From: Natrinema hispanicum | Lineage (GTDB): Archaea; Halobacteriota; Halobacteria; Halobacteriales; Natrialbaceae | Direction: 5' to 3' | DNA: 64,000 bases | Assembly: GCF_004217335.1 (NCBI RefSeq) | Contig: NZ_SHMP01000006.1 | Coordinates: 186,001 to 250,000 of the forward strand | Shown here: piece by piece, positions 18,562 through 27,813 of the stretch | Layout of the letters: each line of letters starts with the position of its first letter | Numbering within the stretch: position 1 is the stretch's first letter | The notes under the pieces: generated by a model | What the model was told of the DNA's origin: nothing | Seen by the model: the letters and a program-made list of their open reading frames with translations, nothing else | The model's database searches: none | Program-made: the position numbers and the translations under genes

Positions 18562-18685
18562 GCCAGCTCCGTCCTCGAGTCACGACCACCGATCAGGTCG
18601 TCAGTGAGCCAGCGGCGCTCGCACACCAACTGTCGTTTCGGCTGCCTGAATTTTTCTTTCCACTCCGTGTAGATTCCCCGTCAAA

Positions 18686-18693
18686 CCTAAATA
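18686..18693 (+). promoter_or_regulatory. TATA-like box for the RHH gene
   Basis: CCTAAATA is centred about 28 bp upstream of the ATG at 18718, the standard spacing for a leaderless haloarchaeal transcript. Confidence 0.55.
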
Positions 18694-18717
18694 CCCCCTC
18701 GCCGAAAGCCGAATCAG

Positions 18718-18945
18718 ATGCCGAAAGTAGAGATCACTATCCCGGAGCACCTCGAGATGCAGATCGCGCAGATGGTCGAACGCGGTGAGTTCGTCAACCG
18801 CGAGGAAGCGATCGAGGACCTCCTGTCGACGGGTATCAAGGCCTACAAGACGAGTGGACCGATGGACGAAGATGAGGGCGCGACCGGCGGCACTGGCCTC
18901 GAAGACGACGGCATGATGGGCCACGACGACGAATACGTCTTCTAA
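18718..18945 (+). CDS. Ribbon-helix-helix (CopG-like) protein
   Basis: This 75-residue protein opens MPKVEITIPEHLEMQIAQMV, a beta strand followed by helix A. GEFVNREEAIEDLLSTGI completes the ribbon-helix-helix fold that dimerises and puts its strand into the DNA major groove. The C-terminal 25 residues are acidic and Gly/Met-rich (EDEGATGGTGLEDDGMMGHD), probably flexible. No toxin gene accompanies it, so it is likely a small chromosomal regulator. The TATA-like box about 28 bp upstream supports this start. A T-run (TTTTT) follows the stop within 15 bp. Confidence 0.8.
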   Translation: MPKVEITIPEHLEMQIAQMVERGEFVNREEAIEDLLSTGIKAYKTSGPMDEDEGATGGTGLEDDGMMGHDDEYVF

Positions 18946-19127
18946 CGTCTGGTTTTTCGGCAGTTCGTTCGAGCGTCCGGCAGCGCATCGACCCGTCCCG
19001 CCGTCGATGACCGATTCGGCCTGCCGGACGACGATCAGTGCCGACTCGAGTATCGTGCGTCGCGGCTCGGCACCGTCACCTCCGCCGATCGCACGCGACC
19101 GGCGTCTAAATCGTGTTGACCGCCGGT

Positions 19128-19322
19128 TTACACGCCGACCGTGAGCAGCGGGATCCCGAAGGCAACTGCCACACCGACGAGCATGACGACGAAGCCGATT
19201 GCAACGTCCCGTGCTGAGTAGGGACTCATCGGTGCAGTCGTTCGCTCGGCCTCGAGGTCGTGACCGACGTCGGCTGCCGAGTCGTGATCAGTCTCCGTCG
19301 CGTGCTCACTATCGTCTGCCAT
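19128..19322 (-). CDS. Small single-helix membrane protein
   Basis: This 64-residue protein begins MADDSEHATETDHDSAADVG. The ATG at 19322 is preferred to 19394, whose extension reads as non-coding. The first 35 residues are acidic and His-rich; TTAPMSPYSARDVAIGF then leads into one transmembrane helix (FVVMLVGVAVAFGIPLLTV) that ends the protein. I recall a conserved haloarchaeal family of unknown function with this layout (DUF7550-like). It is divergent from the lipoprotein gene at 19431, and the 108-bp gap holds promoters for both. Confidence 0.65.
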   Translation of the reverse strand: MADDSEHATETDHDSAADVGHDLEAERTTAPMSPYSARDVAIGFVVMLVGVAVAFGIPLLTVGV

Positions 19323-19397
19323 GCCCGGGCGTTGGTCCCTCTTCGTCTTAAAGACACCTACGTGATGCTTGGAGGAATCGGTGAGACGTATCACCTA

Positions 19398-19409
19398 AGT
19401 ATATTTATC
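19398..19409 (+). promoter_or_regulatory. TATA box of the lipoprotein pair
   Basis: AGTATATTTATC is centred about 27 bp upstream of the ATG at 19431. A GGAGGA follows at 19411-19416, so a Shine-Dalgarno function is also possible. Confidence 0.6.
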
Positions 19410-19430
19410 AGGAGGATAACCTATCCCACG

Positions 19431-20135
19431 ATGCCCTCCAGTCTCGGACCGTGCTCTCGCCGGCAACTTCTCGCCGGTGCGAGCGGTCTTACAGTCGCAC
19501 TCGCCGGCTGTACCGGCACAGAGGAATCGACGAGCTCGAGCAGACGCGATCACACGACGCGTCAGTACGAGTCAACTACCGAGTACGAACCGTTGTTCGT
19601 CCGCTTCGAGAACGACGACCGCTTCGTCTATCGGAACGAGGACGAGGCCACGGCGGCGGAAAACGGCAAGGCCGCAGTGGGCAGCCGCTCGCCGCTGTTC
19701 GTCTGCTCTGAGAATGACGTTGCGGAACTCTGGATCGATCCTGCCCTCGCGGACGGCAAGACGCGCGAGTTCCGTGACTTCCTCGAGGCGACTGACTTCG
19801 GGAGCCAGTCGATCGTCGTCCTCCAGTGGCCGATCGAAGACTGTTACGAGCGGCACGTAATGGGCGTCCGAGCGCTCGACGACGATTTCAAGACATCGTT
19901 CTGTCGGTCCCTGAAAGCGCCAACGACGCCCTGTGAGACAGACCGGGAACTGATGGAAGCGATTATCCTCCGAATCGACCGGGCGTACGCGGAGCGTCCT
20001 TTGAGCAGCGGCGGTTCCGAGAGCGCCTCGTGTCGTGGTCCAATTATCGTTGCAAAGAGTAGCCCCGGCAGAACCGAGAACGCGAGTGCAGACGCGGCGC
20101 TGAACGCGACTGTGAAGATGGAGGGAGACGAATGA
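19431..20135 (+). CDS. Tat lipoprotein of unknown function (first of a pair)
   Basis: The 234-residue protein starts MPSSLGPCSRRQLLAGASG. SRRQLL is a Tat motif and LAGC a lipobox (Cys27), so the product should be a lipid-anchored surface protein. The mature part has four or more further Cys (VCSEN, EDCYE, SFCRS, TPCET, ASCRG), unusual for an exported haloarchaeal protein and compatible with disulfides. I see no catalytic motif. The start is supported by the TATA box at 19398. The stop overlaps the next start by 4 bp (ATGA), so both lipoproteins are made together. Confidence 0.7.
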   Translation: MPSSLGPCSRRQLLAGASGLTVALAGCTGTEESTSSSRRDHTTRQYESTTEYEPLFVRFENDDRFVYRNEDEATAAENGKAAVGSRSPLFVCSENDVAELWIDPALADGKTREFRDFLEATDFGSQSIVVLQWPIEDCYERHVMGVRALDDDFKTSFCRSLKAPTTPCETDRELMEAIILRIDRAYAERPLSSGGSESASCRGPIIVAKSSPGRTENASADAALNATVKMEGDE

Positions 20136-21499
20136 TCGGAAACGACCGGCAGACACGCCGTCGGTTCCTTGCCGGTCTCGGTGCGGTCGCTAGCGTTGCT
20201 GTCGCCGGCTGCAGCACCCTCCCCTGGGGGGACGCCGGGACGGCCACGTCACTCCGGATGTCGCCGGCCGAGGCCGGGAGCGTCCTCACGGACAACGAGC
20301 CGACGATCGAGTGGCCGGCTCCGGTCCGGCCCGCCAAGAGCGCACTCGAGACCGAACTCGAGCGTGTCGACGCGTTGCTAGCCGACGTTCCCGACCCGTT
20401 GAGACCTGATGACGTGCCAAACGGCGTCGTTCGCGAGACGATCGTCGAGAAGCGTGACGAGGCGATGACCATTCGAGCGGACGGTGCCGACGCAACGGGA
20501 GCGGCGCAGTATCACGCGTTTCGGGAGACGAGAGACGCACGTGAGGCGGCCCGACACGCCGTAACGACGTGGCACGCTATCGACGCGGATAGAAAGTCGC
20601 TCGCCGCCGATCTCCACGACGAGCGAGACGCAGTCGATACCGCAGTGACGGACCGACACGAGGCGCTCGAGTATCGCGGCACCGACACGGCCGACGGGCG
20701 ACTCCGTGCGTGTCTGTACTACTACCAACACGAGACCGACCTCACCAATGCGGCCCGGAGTCTCGACCGCTGGAGCGTTGCCGAGGCTGACGACGTTCTA
20801 GAACTCGGCGAGTCCGCCGGCACTCTCGAGTTCGCGACGGCGACGACGACCGTCTGGGAGCACCTCGATGCCCAATGGCTCGCGGACGACGAACCCGTCG
20901 CCCTCGAGTCGACTTTCGAGACCGTCCTCGAGCGCTCCATCGAGGCGGCCGACGAAGCCGGGTTCTCTGCCCAAGACGACGACTGGTTCGAAGCGATCGG
21001 GCTCGGCGATCTGGACGACCAGTACCTCGAGTTCGTCCTCTGGCGGGCCGGACAGCCGGTCGAGGACGCCCAGAATGGCATGAAAGAGGCGTTGCGAGAG
21101 GGCGACCTGGCGACTGGACTCTCCAACGCCCTCGAGTTCGAGGTGGCGTATCGGGGGTTCCAGACGGTTCGCGACCGGATCACCGACGGCGACGTTCGTG
21201 ATCTCTCGGTCGAGGACGTTCGCGCCGAGCGCCGGGAAGCGCTCGCTGCTGCCCAGCAGGCGCGCGAAGCAGAACTCGAGGGCGGATCGCTCACCGAGCC
21301 GTCACTCGGTGCGTACATCCTCGCGGAGACGCTCCGGTCGCTCGCATGGGTTGACGACAGCGTGCGACGCGCTGCCGATCGGGAACCCGAGACGACCGTC
21401 TCGCTGACCAGCCAGTACCGCGACTACGTCCGATACCGGAGCCACCTCGAAGCACTGCCGGCCGCCGTCGAGGCGTTTCGCGCTCGGCTGCTCGAGTAG
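20132..21499 (+). CDS. Tat lipoprotein of unknown function (second of a pair)
   Basis: The 455-residue protein begins MIGNDRQTRRRFLAGLGAVA. TRRRFL is a Tat motif and VAGC a lipobox (Cys27). The mature region is almost entirely helical and acidic, with many Glu/Asp/Ala heptad-like stretches (ERVDALLADV, TAVTDRHEALEY, AALAAAQQAREAELEGG), no further Cys and no transmembrane segment. It could be a surface scaffold or binding protein. I do not recognise the family. It is coupled to the Cys-rich lipoprotein upstream and followed 59 bp later by hisF, which probably has its own promoter. Confidence 0.7.
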   Translation: MIGNDRQTRRRFLAGLGAVASVAVAGCSTLPWGDAGTATSLRMSPAEAGSVLTDNEPTIEWPAPVRPAKSALETELERVDALLADVPDPLRPDDVPNGVVRETIVEKRDEAMTIRADGADATGAAQYHAFRETRDAREAARHAVTTWHAIDADRKSLAADLHDERDAVDTAVTDRHEALEYRGTDTADGRLRACLYYYQHETDLTNAARSLDRWSVAEADDVLELGESAGTLEFATATTTVWEHLDAQWLADDEPVALESTFETVLERSIEAADEAGFSAQDDDWFEAIGLGDLDDQYLEFVLWRAGQPVEDAQNGMKEALREGDLATGLSNALEFEVAYRGFQTVRDRITDGDVRDLSVEDVRAERREALAAAQQAREAELEGGSLTEPSLGAYILAETLRSLAWVDDSVRRAADREPETTVSLTSQYRDYVRYRSHLEALPAAVEAFRARLLE

Positions 21500-21558
21500 C
21501 CGGTTGTCCGATCCAGACCCCTTTACTACCCTCGGTGCGAACGATCCGCTAAGAACAC

Positions 21559-22374
21559 ATGGCACTGACCAAGCGAATCATTCCCTGTATCGACGTGGAT
21601 CTCGACGAGGATGGGAATCCGGCGGTCTACACCGGCGTCAACTTCGAGGACCTGAAATACACCGGCGACCCCGTCGAGATGGCCAAAGCGTACAACGAGT
21701 CGGGAGCGGACGAGTTCGTCTTTCTCGATATCACCGCTTCCGCGGAGGGCCGCGAGACGATGCTCGATGTCGTCGAGCGCGTCGCCGACGAGGTCTTCAT
21801 TCCGCTGACGGTCGGCGGCGGCATCCGCACCACCGACGACATCAAAGAGACCCTGCGGGCTGGCGCGGACAAGGTCTCGATCACCACCGGCGCGCTCGAG
21901 CGACCCGAACTGATCAACGAGGGCGCACAGGCCTTCGGCAACCAGTGTATCGTCATCAGCGTCGACGCCAGACGGCGCTTCGACGAACAGGGCGAACACT
22001 ACGTCGAGATCGACGGCGAGTCCTGCTGGTTCGAGTGTACGAAGAAAGGTGGCCGCGAGGGCACCGGGATCGACGTCCTCGAGTGGGCCGCCGAAGCCGA
22101 GTCTCGCGGTGCGGGCGAACTCTTCGTCAACTCGATCGACAAGGACGGCACGAAAGACGGCTACGACCTGCCGCTGACGAACGCCGTCACTGACACCGTC
22201 GACACGCCGGTAATCGCCTCCTCGGGCTGTGGCAGTCCCGAAGACATGTACGACGTGTTCACCGAAGCCGATGCCGACGCCGGCCTCGCGGCCTCGATCT
22301 TCCACTTCGACGAATACTCGATCGAGGAGACGAAAGCCTACCTCGACGAGCACGGCGTGCCGGTTCGCCGCTAG
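21559..22374 (+). CDS. hisF: Imidazole glycerol phosphate synthase subunit HisF
   Basis: This 271-residue (beta/alpha)8 barrel uses ammonia from HisH to form imidazole glycerol phosphate and AICAR. Catalytic Asp residues are in [11 protein letters not shown] (Asp12) and in [12 protein letters not shown] (around residue 195). Phosphate-binding segments [23 protein letters not shown] and [11 protein letters not shown] are intact. A haloarchaeal insertion is present in the [18 protein letters not shown] region. It stands alone, as his genes are scattered in haloarchaea. Confidence 0.95.
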   Translation: MALTKRIIPCIDVDLDEDGNPAVYTGVNFEDLKYTGDPVEMAKAYNESGADEFVFLDITASAEGRETMLDVVERVADEVFIPLTVGGGIRTTDDIKETLRAGADKVSITTGALERPELINEGAQAFGNQCIVISVDARRRFDEQGEHYVEIDGESCWFECTKKGGREGTGIDVLEWAAEAESRGAGELFVNSIDKDGTKDGYDLPLTNAVTDTVDTPVIASSGCGSPEDMYDVFTEADADAGLAASIFHFDEYSIEETKAYLDEHGVPVRR

Positions 22375-22406
22375 ACGAGACGGCCGGCCCGGACGACACC
22401 CACACG

Positions 22407-22414
22407 TTTATTTT
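22407..22414 (+). promoter_or_regulatory. TATA-like box of the zinc-ribbon membrane protein
   Basis: TTTATTTT is centred about 27 bp before the GTG at 22438, which supports that start and a leaderless transcript. Confidence 0.5.
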
Positions 22415-22437
22415 CTCGGAGTCCCCCGTCTCAAGTA

Positions 22438-23310
22438 GTGAAATGGCGGTGTACGTGGTGTGGGAAACCGCACGCGGAGAACGACCCTCCCTGTGACAAC
22501 TGCGGGCACAACACCTTCGAGAAGGCAGTCGTCCGAGCGGACGAGACCCGCGAGGGCCAGGGCGCGGCCGCCGGCGACGATGCCGACGGCGAACCGATAC
22601 CGTCCGGAACCGTCGACACCGGCCCCGACTACGTCTGGGCCTGCACGAACTGTGGTCGCGAGCACGTCCGCAACTCCCCGCCGTGTTCTCGCTGTGGCAA
22701 CCCCGACCTCGAGAAAGTCGAGCAGACCTACGAGGGACTCGAGCGCGACCTCGAGACGTCGAGCTGGCTTGCGGTCGCGAAACCCTACCTCCCGATCCTC
22801 GCCGTCGTCGGGATCGTCATCGCGCTGTTCGCGACGGGGATCATCCCACCCTCGATACTGCCTGGAATCGGCGCGCCGTCGCCGCCGGACGCGCCCGGCG
22901 AAGGGTCCGAAGCGGCAGGGATCGACCTCGAGGCGACCGAACGGGCGGTCCACGATCGGCTCGAGGCTGACCGAAATCAGTCCGAGTCACGAACGTACGA
23001 CGCCGGGCTCGCGGACTACGCCGAATACATGAATCGTGCGTTCGTGGTGATCGAGTACGAGGAGTCGAGACCCGAGCCGGTCCAAGCGAGTGACTTCGGC
23101 ACCAACTGCCAGCGTGAGCCATACGCCGGACGGCTCCCGGGGACGCTGTCGATCGCCGACTACGACGACGAGGCGGCACTCGCCGACGACGTCGCCACAG
23201 CCCTCAGCGAGGAGACCGGCGACAGCGATTTCGACAGGGAAGGGCTCGACCTCCACGTCGTTGACGGCTCTGTTTACGTGTTCTACGCGGCGTGTAGCAG
23301 TTCGAACTGA
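22438..23310 (+). CDS. Membrane protein with two zinc ribbons and CAP-like tail
   Basis: This 290-residue protein uses a GTG start (MKWRCTWCGKPH). Two zinc ribbons follow: CTWC with CDNC (residues 5-22) and CTNC with CSRC (about residues 66-83). One transmembrane helix (YLPILAVVGIVIALFATGIIPP, about residues 119-140) puts the ribbons inside and the C-terminal 150 residues outside. The outer part contains DAGLADYAEYMNRAF, reminiscent of the SCP/CAP-domain core but without clear catalytic residues. The ribbon sequence is well conserved in haloarchaeal proteins I recall. The role is unknown; coupling of intracellular nucleic-acid or protein contacts to an external domain is a guess. Confidence 0.75.
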   Translation: MKWRCTWCGKPHAENDPPCDNCGHNTFEKAVVRADETREGQGAAAGDDADGEPIPSGTVDTGPDYVWACTNCGREHVRNSPPCSRCGNPDLEKVEQTYEGLERDLETSSWLAVAKPYLPILAVVGIVIALFATGIIPPSILPGIGAPSPPDAPGEGSEAAGIDLEATERAVHDRLEADRNQSESRTYDAGLADYAEYMNRAFVVIEYEESRPEPVQASDFGTNCQREPYAGRLPGTLSIADYDDEAALADDVATALSEETGDSDFDREGLDLHVVDGSVYVFYAACSSSN

Positions 23311-23388
23311 TCGATCGATTACAGCTGGACCTCGGTCGTACTACACTACCGAAAGAGAACGATCGGGTCGAACCCGAGACGACAGTGC

Positions 23389-23670
23389 TTACGCAGCCGC
23401 TTCGAACGCGTCGCGGAACGACGTCGCCTTCTCGCGGACGTCGACCGCGGACTCCTCGAGCGCCTGCAGTGGGTCCGCGCCCTCGGTCTTGATCGTCAGG
23501 ATGGGCTCGGTCTGGCCGCCCGACTGTTCGGGGTTGACGTCGTAGGTCGCTGCACTCACGTCGTCGTGCTCGAGCAGCGCGCCCTTGAGCACGTTCATGA
23601 ACGTGTGGTCCTCGCCGGCGATTTCGATCGAGAGTTCGTCCTCGGTGCTCTCGGTGACCCGCAGTTCCAT
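23389..23670 (-). CDS. rpo11: RNA polymerase subunit Rpo11 (RpoL)
   Basis: This 93-residue subunit heterodimerises with Rpo3 during RNA polymerase assembly. Family features are [37 protein letters not shown] (the conserved HTxxNxL-type helix) and [20 protein letters not shown]. The start was placed at the ATG at 23670, because the upstream extension to 23724 lacks similarity. The gene is monocistronic. Its stop lies 78 bp from the end of the convergent zinc-ribbon gene. Confidence 0.92.
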   Translation of the reverse strand: MELRVTESTEDELSIEIAGEDHTFMNVLKGALLEHDDVSAATYDVNPEQSGGQTEPILTIKTEGADPLQALEESAVDVREKATSFRDAFEAAA

Positions 23671-23836
23671 GTCAGTCAGTGCGGCCGTCGGCCGCTTGTA
23701 CCTTTCGAAGCCGGCCCTCGGCACGGCTCACGTCACGCTCGCCGTCGCTTGCCGCGACAGCGGGGTCGACTGATCCGACAACGAGCGAGTTTCGCTGAAG
23801 GCAAACCACTATACGGCCCCGTTCGAACCACGGCAT

Positions 23837-25648
23837 ATGCGCACCCTCGCGGCCCTGCTTGCGGTCCTCGTCGCCGCGTCGCTGATCGGGTCGATCGCGG
23901 TCGTTAGATGGATCCACCGGCCGGGACAGCGCTGGCGCGACGTCGCTCGAGCGCGGCTCGTCTACGGGATTCCGTGGGGATCGCTGGTCGTGATCGCGTT
24001 CGTCCTCGCTGTCTATCTGTTCGTCCAGAGCGGACTGGCGGACTTTGACGATCCCGTGACGATTCCCTTCCGCACATGGTCGTATTTCTACCCGCTCGGG
24101 ATGGCGACGGCGTCGTTTTCTCACGCCGGCCCCGGCCATCTCATCGGAAATCTCGCCGGGACCGCCGTCGTCGCCCCGATCGCCGAGTACGCCTGGGGCC
24201 ACTATCCGGACGAGCGCGATCCGGTCCGAACCGACTCGTGGGCCGCCGATCCGCGCGTCCGGGCGGTCGTCGTCTTTCCGCTTGTCGTCATCGGCGTCGG
24301 ACTCGTGATGAGCCTGTTCGCGCTCGGCCCCGTCATCGGCTTTTCCGGTGTCGTCTTCGCCCTCGCAGGCTTTGCACTCGTCCAGTATCCGATCCTGACG
24401 ATTATTGCCACGCTCGGCGTCCAAGACGTCGTCTTGCGGCTCTACTACGCGCTCCAAGAACCCATCCGTGTCTATACCGCTGCGCCCCGCCCGCCGTCGG
24501 CACCCTCCTGGGCCGGTATCGCCATTCAGGGCCACGCACTCGGGCTCTTCGTCGGCTTCGTTCTCGGGGTCGCCCTCCTCAAACGCCGCCACAGCCGCCC
24601 CGATCCGCTACGGCTCTGGCTTGCCGTCCTGTTGTTTGGCTTCTCGAGGGAGCTGTGGGCGATCTATTGGTTCGGTGCCGAAAACACGTTCATCCTCTAC
24701 CAGGGGCCGGGCGTCGCCATCGTCTCGATACTCGCACTCGTGGTCACGCTCTCGATGACCGCCCCCGACACGCCTCTACTCCCGCCGCCGCTCCGGCGAC
24801 TGGTCGCACAGCCGGTCGACGACGAGTCGTCGCCGGTCACCAGGCCGCTAGAGCTCGCTGGCAGCGCTCGCGACCGCGTCGTCACTGCTCGTCTCGAGCG
24901 CGTGCGCGAAATCATCGGTGCGGGACAGGATCGCGAGCCGGGCCTGCTGGCGACGCTGACTCGCAGACGAGCCGCGTTTCTGGCGGTCCTTGGCGTGCTC
25001 GCAATCCTCGCTGGCATCGCCGTCCCCGCGAACTTCCTTGCCGTCGACGACGCGACAGCAGCATCGGATTCGCCACTCCAGATTCGAGACTACACGGTCG
25101 AGTACGTCGAGGGGGTCCCCAACGAATACGTCTCCGGGATCGGTATCGAGGCCATCGAGAGCGACGACGGCCTCGAGTCGAGCGGGGTGATCGTCGCCAG
25201 CGAGCAACGTGAGATCTGGCTCGAGGCGGTCAGCACCCAACGACTGGCCTTCACGGGCGAGGAGACGATTACCGTCGGCGGCCCCGGCTGGCGCGAGACG
25301 GTTCACGTCGACCGCAGCGGCTGGGAGCCGGTCGGCAACGACACCGTCTATCAGGTCTGGCTGTGGGAGGACGGCACCGATCGCCAGCTCGCGTACGAAT
25401 CCAACGATTCGCGGGCCGATGTGCGGATCGCCGGCCGAAACGTGACCATCGGCACCGACGACGGCACGTTCGATCTCGCGGTCAACGCGAGCGAGGATAC
25501 CGCCACCGCGACGACAGCGATCCCAGCCGAAAACGAGACGACGACGGCTGGCGGGCTGACCTTCGAGCGAGACGGAGAGACGATCTACGCGGCCGCAGAC
25601 GGGACGCGGGTCGCGATCGCGAGCAAAGAGACGTACAACGGCTTCTGA
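23837..25648 (+). CDS. Rhomboid-type intramembrane protease with extra C-terminal domain
   Basis: This 603-residue protein has a six-plus helix rhomboid core. The catalytic Ser170 lies in GFSGVVFAL and the catalytic His233 in IQGHALGLFVG. The upstream segment SFSHAGPGHLIGNLAG holds the conserved HxxxN loop (His96, His101, Asn105). After helix 7 (about residue 310) a cytoplasmic linker with Arg-rich stretches leads to one more helix (AFLAVLGVLAILAGIAVPANFL) and an external region of about 210 residues rich in beta strands. Rhomboids cleave helices of membrane proteins. In haloarchaea the family is linked to S-layer glycosylation and surface maturation. The outer domain is not one I recognise. 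Confidence 0.85.
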   Translation: MRTLAALLAVLVAASLIGSIAVVRWIHRPGQRWRDVARARLVYGIPWGSLVVIAFVLAVYLFVQSGLADFDDPVTIPFRTWSYFYPLGMATASFSHAGPGHLIGNLAGTAVVAPIAEYAWGHYPDERDPVRTDSWAADPRVRAVVVFPLVVIGVGLVMSLFALGPVIGFSGVVFALAGFALVQYPILTIIATLGVQDVVLRLYYALQEPIRVYTAAPRPPSAPSWAGIAIQGHALGLFVGFVLGVALLKRRHSRPDPLRLWLAVLLFGFSRELWAIYWFGAENTFILYQGPGVAIVSILALVVTLSMTAPDTPLLPPPLRRLVAQPVDDESSPVTRPLELAGSARDRVVTARLERVREIIGAGQDREPGLLATLTRRRAAFLAVLGVLAILAGIAVPANFLAVDDATAASDSPLQIRDYTVEYVEGVPNEYVSGIGIEAIESDDGLESSGVIVASEQREIWLEAVSTQRLAFTGEETITVGGPGWRETVHVDRSGWEPVGNDTVYQVWLWEDGTDRQLAYESNDSRADVRIAGRNVTIGTDDGTFDLAVNASEDTATATTAIPAENETTTAGGLTFERDGETIYAAADGTRVAIASKETYNGF

Positions 25649-25649
25649 A

Positions 25650-26300
25650 CTATTCCGACGCTCGAGTCGGCCACTCGATACGGAAAACCTCGGCCTCGAG
25701 CGTCGCTTCTGCTTCGGTATGGAAGTCGAACTGCTTTGGCAGCGGGAACGCCGCCCGAAACGCGTGCGTTACCTCCCCGCCCTCGTCGGCGGCGAACGAC
25801 TCGACGAACTCCTGGCTGCCCTCGTTGTGGATCGTATAGGAGACCGCCCCGATCTCGCGTGCCGTCTCGAGGAAGTCCCGATCCGCGTGGCGATTCCCAC
25901 GCTGTGCGCCGAAGGGTGGATTCGAGAGCACGGTCGCATTAGTGACCGAAAACGGATGATGGGTGACGTCGCCGCGAAGCCAGTCGATAGCGCGACCGCG
26001 GTCATCATCAGCCACGACTGCCTGTTCGTTCCGTTGGGCGACTGCGAGCGCGTCAGCGTCGACATCGATCGCCGCAACGCGGTCGCCACCGGCCAGTGTG
26101 GCCGCGATCGCGAGCATCCCGGTTCCAGTACCGAGGTCGACGACCTGCCCCTCGAGATCGCCCTGCAATCCTGCCAGATGGCAGAGATGCGCGGCTAACT
26201 CCGGCGGGGTGAGATACTGCTCGAGGGCTGGTGACGGCTCCGAAAAGTCCTCGAGAGACTCGAGTCGGCGGGCAAGCGTGCGCCGAGAGGGACGGGACAT
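25650..26300 (-). CDS. METTL5-like N6-adenine methyltransferase
   Basis: This 216-residue Rossmann methyltransferase starts MSRPSRRTLARRLESLEDF. LEQYLTPPELAAHL is the typical lead-in, DLGTGTGMLAIAA is the SAM motif I, and SNPPFGAQRG is the NPPF catalytic motif for exocyclic amino groups. The conserved IHNEGSQEF precedes the C-terminal strand. Eukaryotic METTL5 methylates 18S rRNA at N6-adenine, and archaeal members are thought to act on 16S rRNA. That substrate is inferred here. The gene ends 1 bp from the convergent rhomboid gene. Confidence 0.88.
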   Translation of the reverse strand: MSRPSRRTLARRLESLEDFSEPSPALEQYLTPPELAAHLCHLAGLQGDLEGQVVDLGTGTGMLAIAATLAGGDRVAAIDVDADALAVAQRNEQAVVADDDRGRAIDWLRGDVTHHPFSVTNATVLSNPPFGAQRGNRHADRDFLETAREIGAVSYTIHNEGSQEFVESFAADEGGEVTHAFRAAFPLPKQFDFHTEAEATLEAEVFRIEWPTRASE

Positions 26301-26432
26301 GGTCAGGTGTCGGTACTCGAGTGTAATGGATCTCTCGAGGTCGCGGGCACGTTGCCGGTCGTGTGAGCGTATACGTTCCGCTTTCGTGATATATTCGAAT
26401 AGAGTTAAGGAGAGTCCGTGGAAGTGATAGAT

Positions 26433-26615
26433 ATGGACGAGTGTCCACGGTGTGGGGGATCGATCAACGAACTCTCGCTTGGCGATGTGTCGACAGTCAT
26501 GTGTTCACGCTGTGGCTTTGCCGACATCCCCGTCGAACACCAGCCGACCAGCGAGGAGGTCGAGTCCTGGCGGGACGCGCTCAACCGGTTTTACGAGCAG
26601 TCGGCCGATCGCTGA
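26433..26615 (+). CDS. Small zinc-ribbon protein
   Basis: This 60-residue protein starts MDECPRCGGSINELSLGDV. Two Cys pairs, CPRC (residues 4-7) and CSRC (around residues 25-28), form a TFIIB-type ribbon. A short acidic helical tail (EVESWRDALNRFYEQ) follows. A GTG at 26418 would add five residues and sits closer to the TATA-like ATATTC at 26391, so the start is uncertain by 15 bp. Similar proteins are common in haloarchaea and some act as small regulators; nothing specific is known for this one. Confidence 0.7.
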   Translation: MDECPRCGGSINELSLGDVSTVMCSRCGFADIPVEHQPTSEEVESWRDALNRFYEQSADR

Positions 26616-26685
26616 GGCCTCCGTTCGCTCGCTGCGCTGACTGACCGCAATAAACGCGAAAAAGAAACCCCACTGCGTCGACGGC

Positions 26686-27717
26686 TTACTCGTTTGCAGG
26701 CGCTGCTTCTGCCTCGTCCGCTTCTTCCTCGTGATCGACGTCCTCGTCGGAGCGAGCTGCGACGAGCCCACCGCGAGCGACGCTGTACAGCGGTTCGTTC
26801 GCGTGCGAGACACCGCTGATCGAGAACGGAATGTTCGCCTCCTCTAAGTGGTCGCGGAACAGCGCCTCGAAGCCGTTGGGGCTCGAGGTGCCGCCGGTGA
26901 CGACGACGGGAATGTCGAGTCCTTCTTCGACGTCTTCCTCGTCGACTTCCTGGACGATGTTCTCGATGACGTAGTCGAGTAAGTTCTCGTAGTAGATCGA
27001 CAGCGCACCCTCGACGCCGCCGACGTCGGTCGTGAAGTCGAGTTCGAAGTCGTCTTCCTTGATCGAGGTGACCTTGTCGACGGGCGTGCCGGTTGCGCGG
27101 GCGGCCTGTTCGTCGACCCAGTCGCCACCGCGGGCGACGGAGAACTTCATGACGGGCACGGCGTAGTAGGCCAGACAGACGTTGGTCATGCCGGCACCGA
27201 ACGAGATCCCGAGGCCGGTGAAGTTGTTGTCCGCGAGTTCAGAGTAAATGACGGACATCCCTTCGTTGATCGGCTCGGCGTCGTAGCCCATGTCGTCGAG
27301 GAAGGATTCGATCGTCTTCTGGTGGTACAGCGTCGAGAGTTCGGAGTCGATCGGGTCCGCTGGTGTCGAGAAATAGAGCTTCTCGTCGGGATAGGCGGGC
27401 TCGCCGACGACCTGCTCGATGATGAGTTTCATCATCGGGATCGCACTCTGCTCGTCGTTCGAGAGGATCCCGTGTTTCATCGGCCGTCGAGTCTCCTTGT
27501 TGAAGATGTTCGCGAAATTGAGTGCGTCGTCGCCGACGACGTAGACCTTGTCGTCTTTGCGGATGTGGAGCACTTCGCTTCGCGAGAGCATCTGCTCGGC
27601 CATATCCGAGTACTCGATCTCGACGAATGAGTTACGCTGTTGCACGAATACCGTGTCGGTTCCATCCTGCTGTGCAGACAGGATGTTCATCGTCCCGACG
27701 TCTAGGCCTTTGGCCAT
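26686..27717 (-). CDS. Actin-like filament protein (salactin-like)
   Basis: This 343-residue protein is an actin/MreB/ParM-fold ATPase. [16 protein letters not shown] is the first phosphate loop, [18 protein letters not shown] the second (around residues 170-188), and [14 protein letters not shown] the adenosine loop. [16 protein letters not shown] and [15 protein letters not shown] fit the haloarchaeal family described as salactin (Halobacterium VNG_0153C), a dynamically unstable polymer. The tail ([18 protein letters not shown]) is acidic and disordered. The TATA box at 27741-27748 supports the ATG at 27717. A membrane protein gene lies directly upstream on the same strand. Confidence 0.78.
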   Translation of the reverse strand: MAKGLDVGTMNILSAQQDGTDTVFVQQRNSFVEIEYSDMAEQMLSRSEVLHIRKDDKVYVVGDDALNFANIFNKETRRPMKHGILSNDEQSAIPMMKLIIEQVVGEPAYPDEKLYFSTPADPIDSELSTLYHQKTIESFLDDMGYDAEPINEGMSVIYSELADNNFTGLGISFGAGMTNVCLAYYAVPVMKFSVARGGDWVDEQAARATGTPVDKVTSIKEDDFELDFTTDVGGVEGALSIYYENLLDYVIENIVQEVDEEDVEEGLDIPVVVTGGTSSPNGFEALFRDHLEEANIPFSISGVSHANEPLYSVARGGLVAARSDEDVDHEEEADEAEAAPANE

Positions 27718-27740
27718 GTGTGGGGAAGGAAACCGACGGA

Positions 27741-27748
27741 TTATAAAT
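27741..27748 (-). promoter_or_regulatory. TATA box of the actin-like gene
   Basis: On the minus strand ATTTATAA is centred 28 bp before the ATG at 27717. This implies that the actin-like gene has its own leaderless transcript, separate from the membrane-protein gene upstream. Confidence 0.6.
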
Positions 27749-27813
27749 CTATGTACGCCACTTACAGATCTGATACTATGAAGAACGATGCTATTTCTTT
27801 CCGCCGCCCTGCG

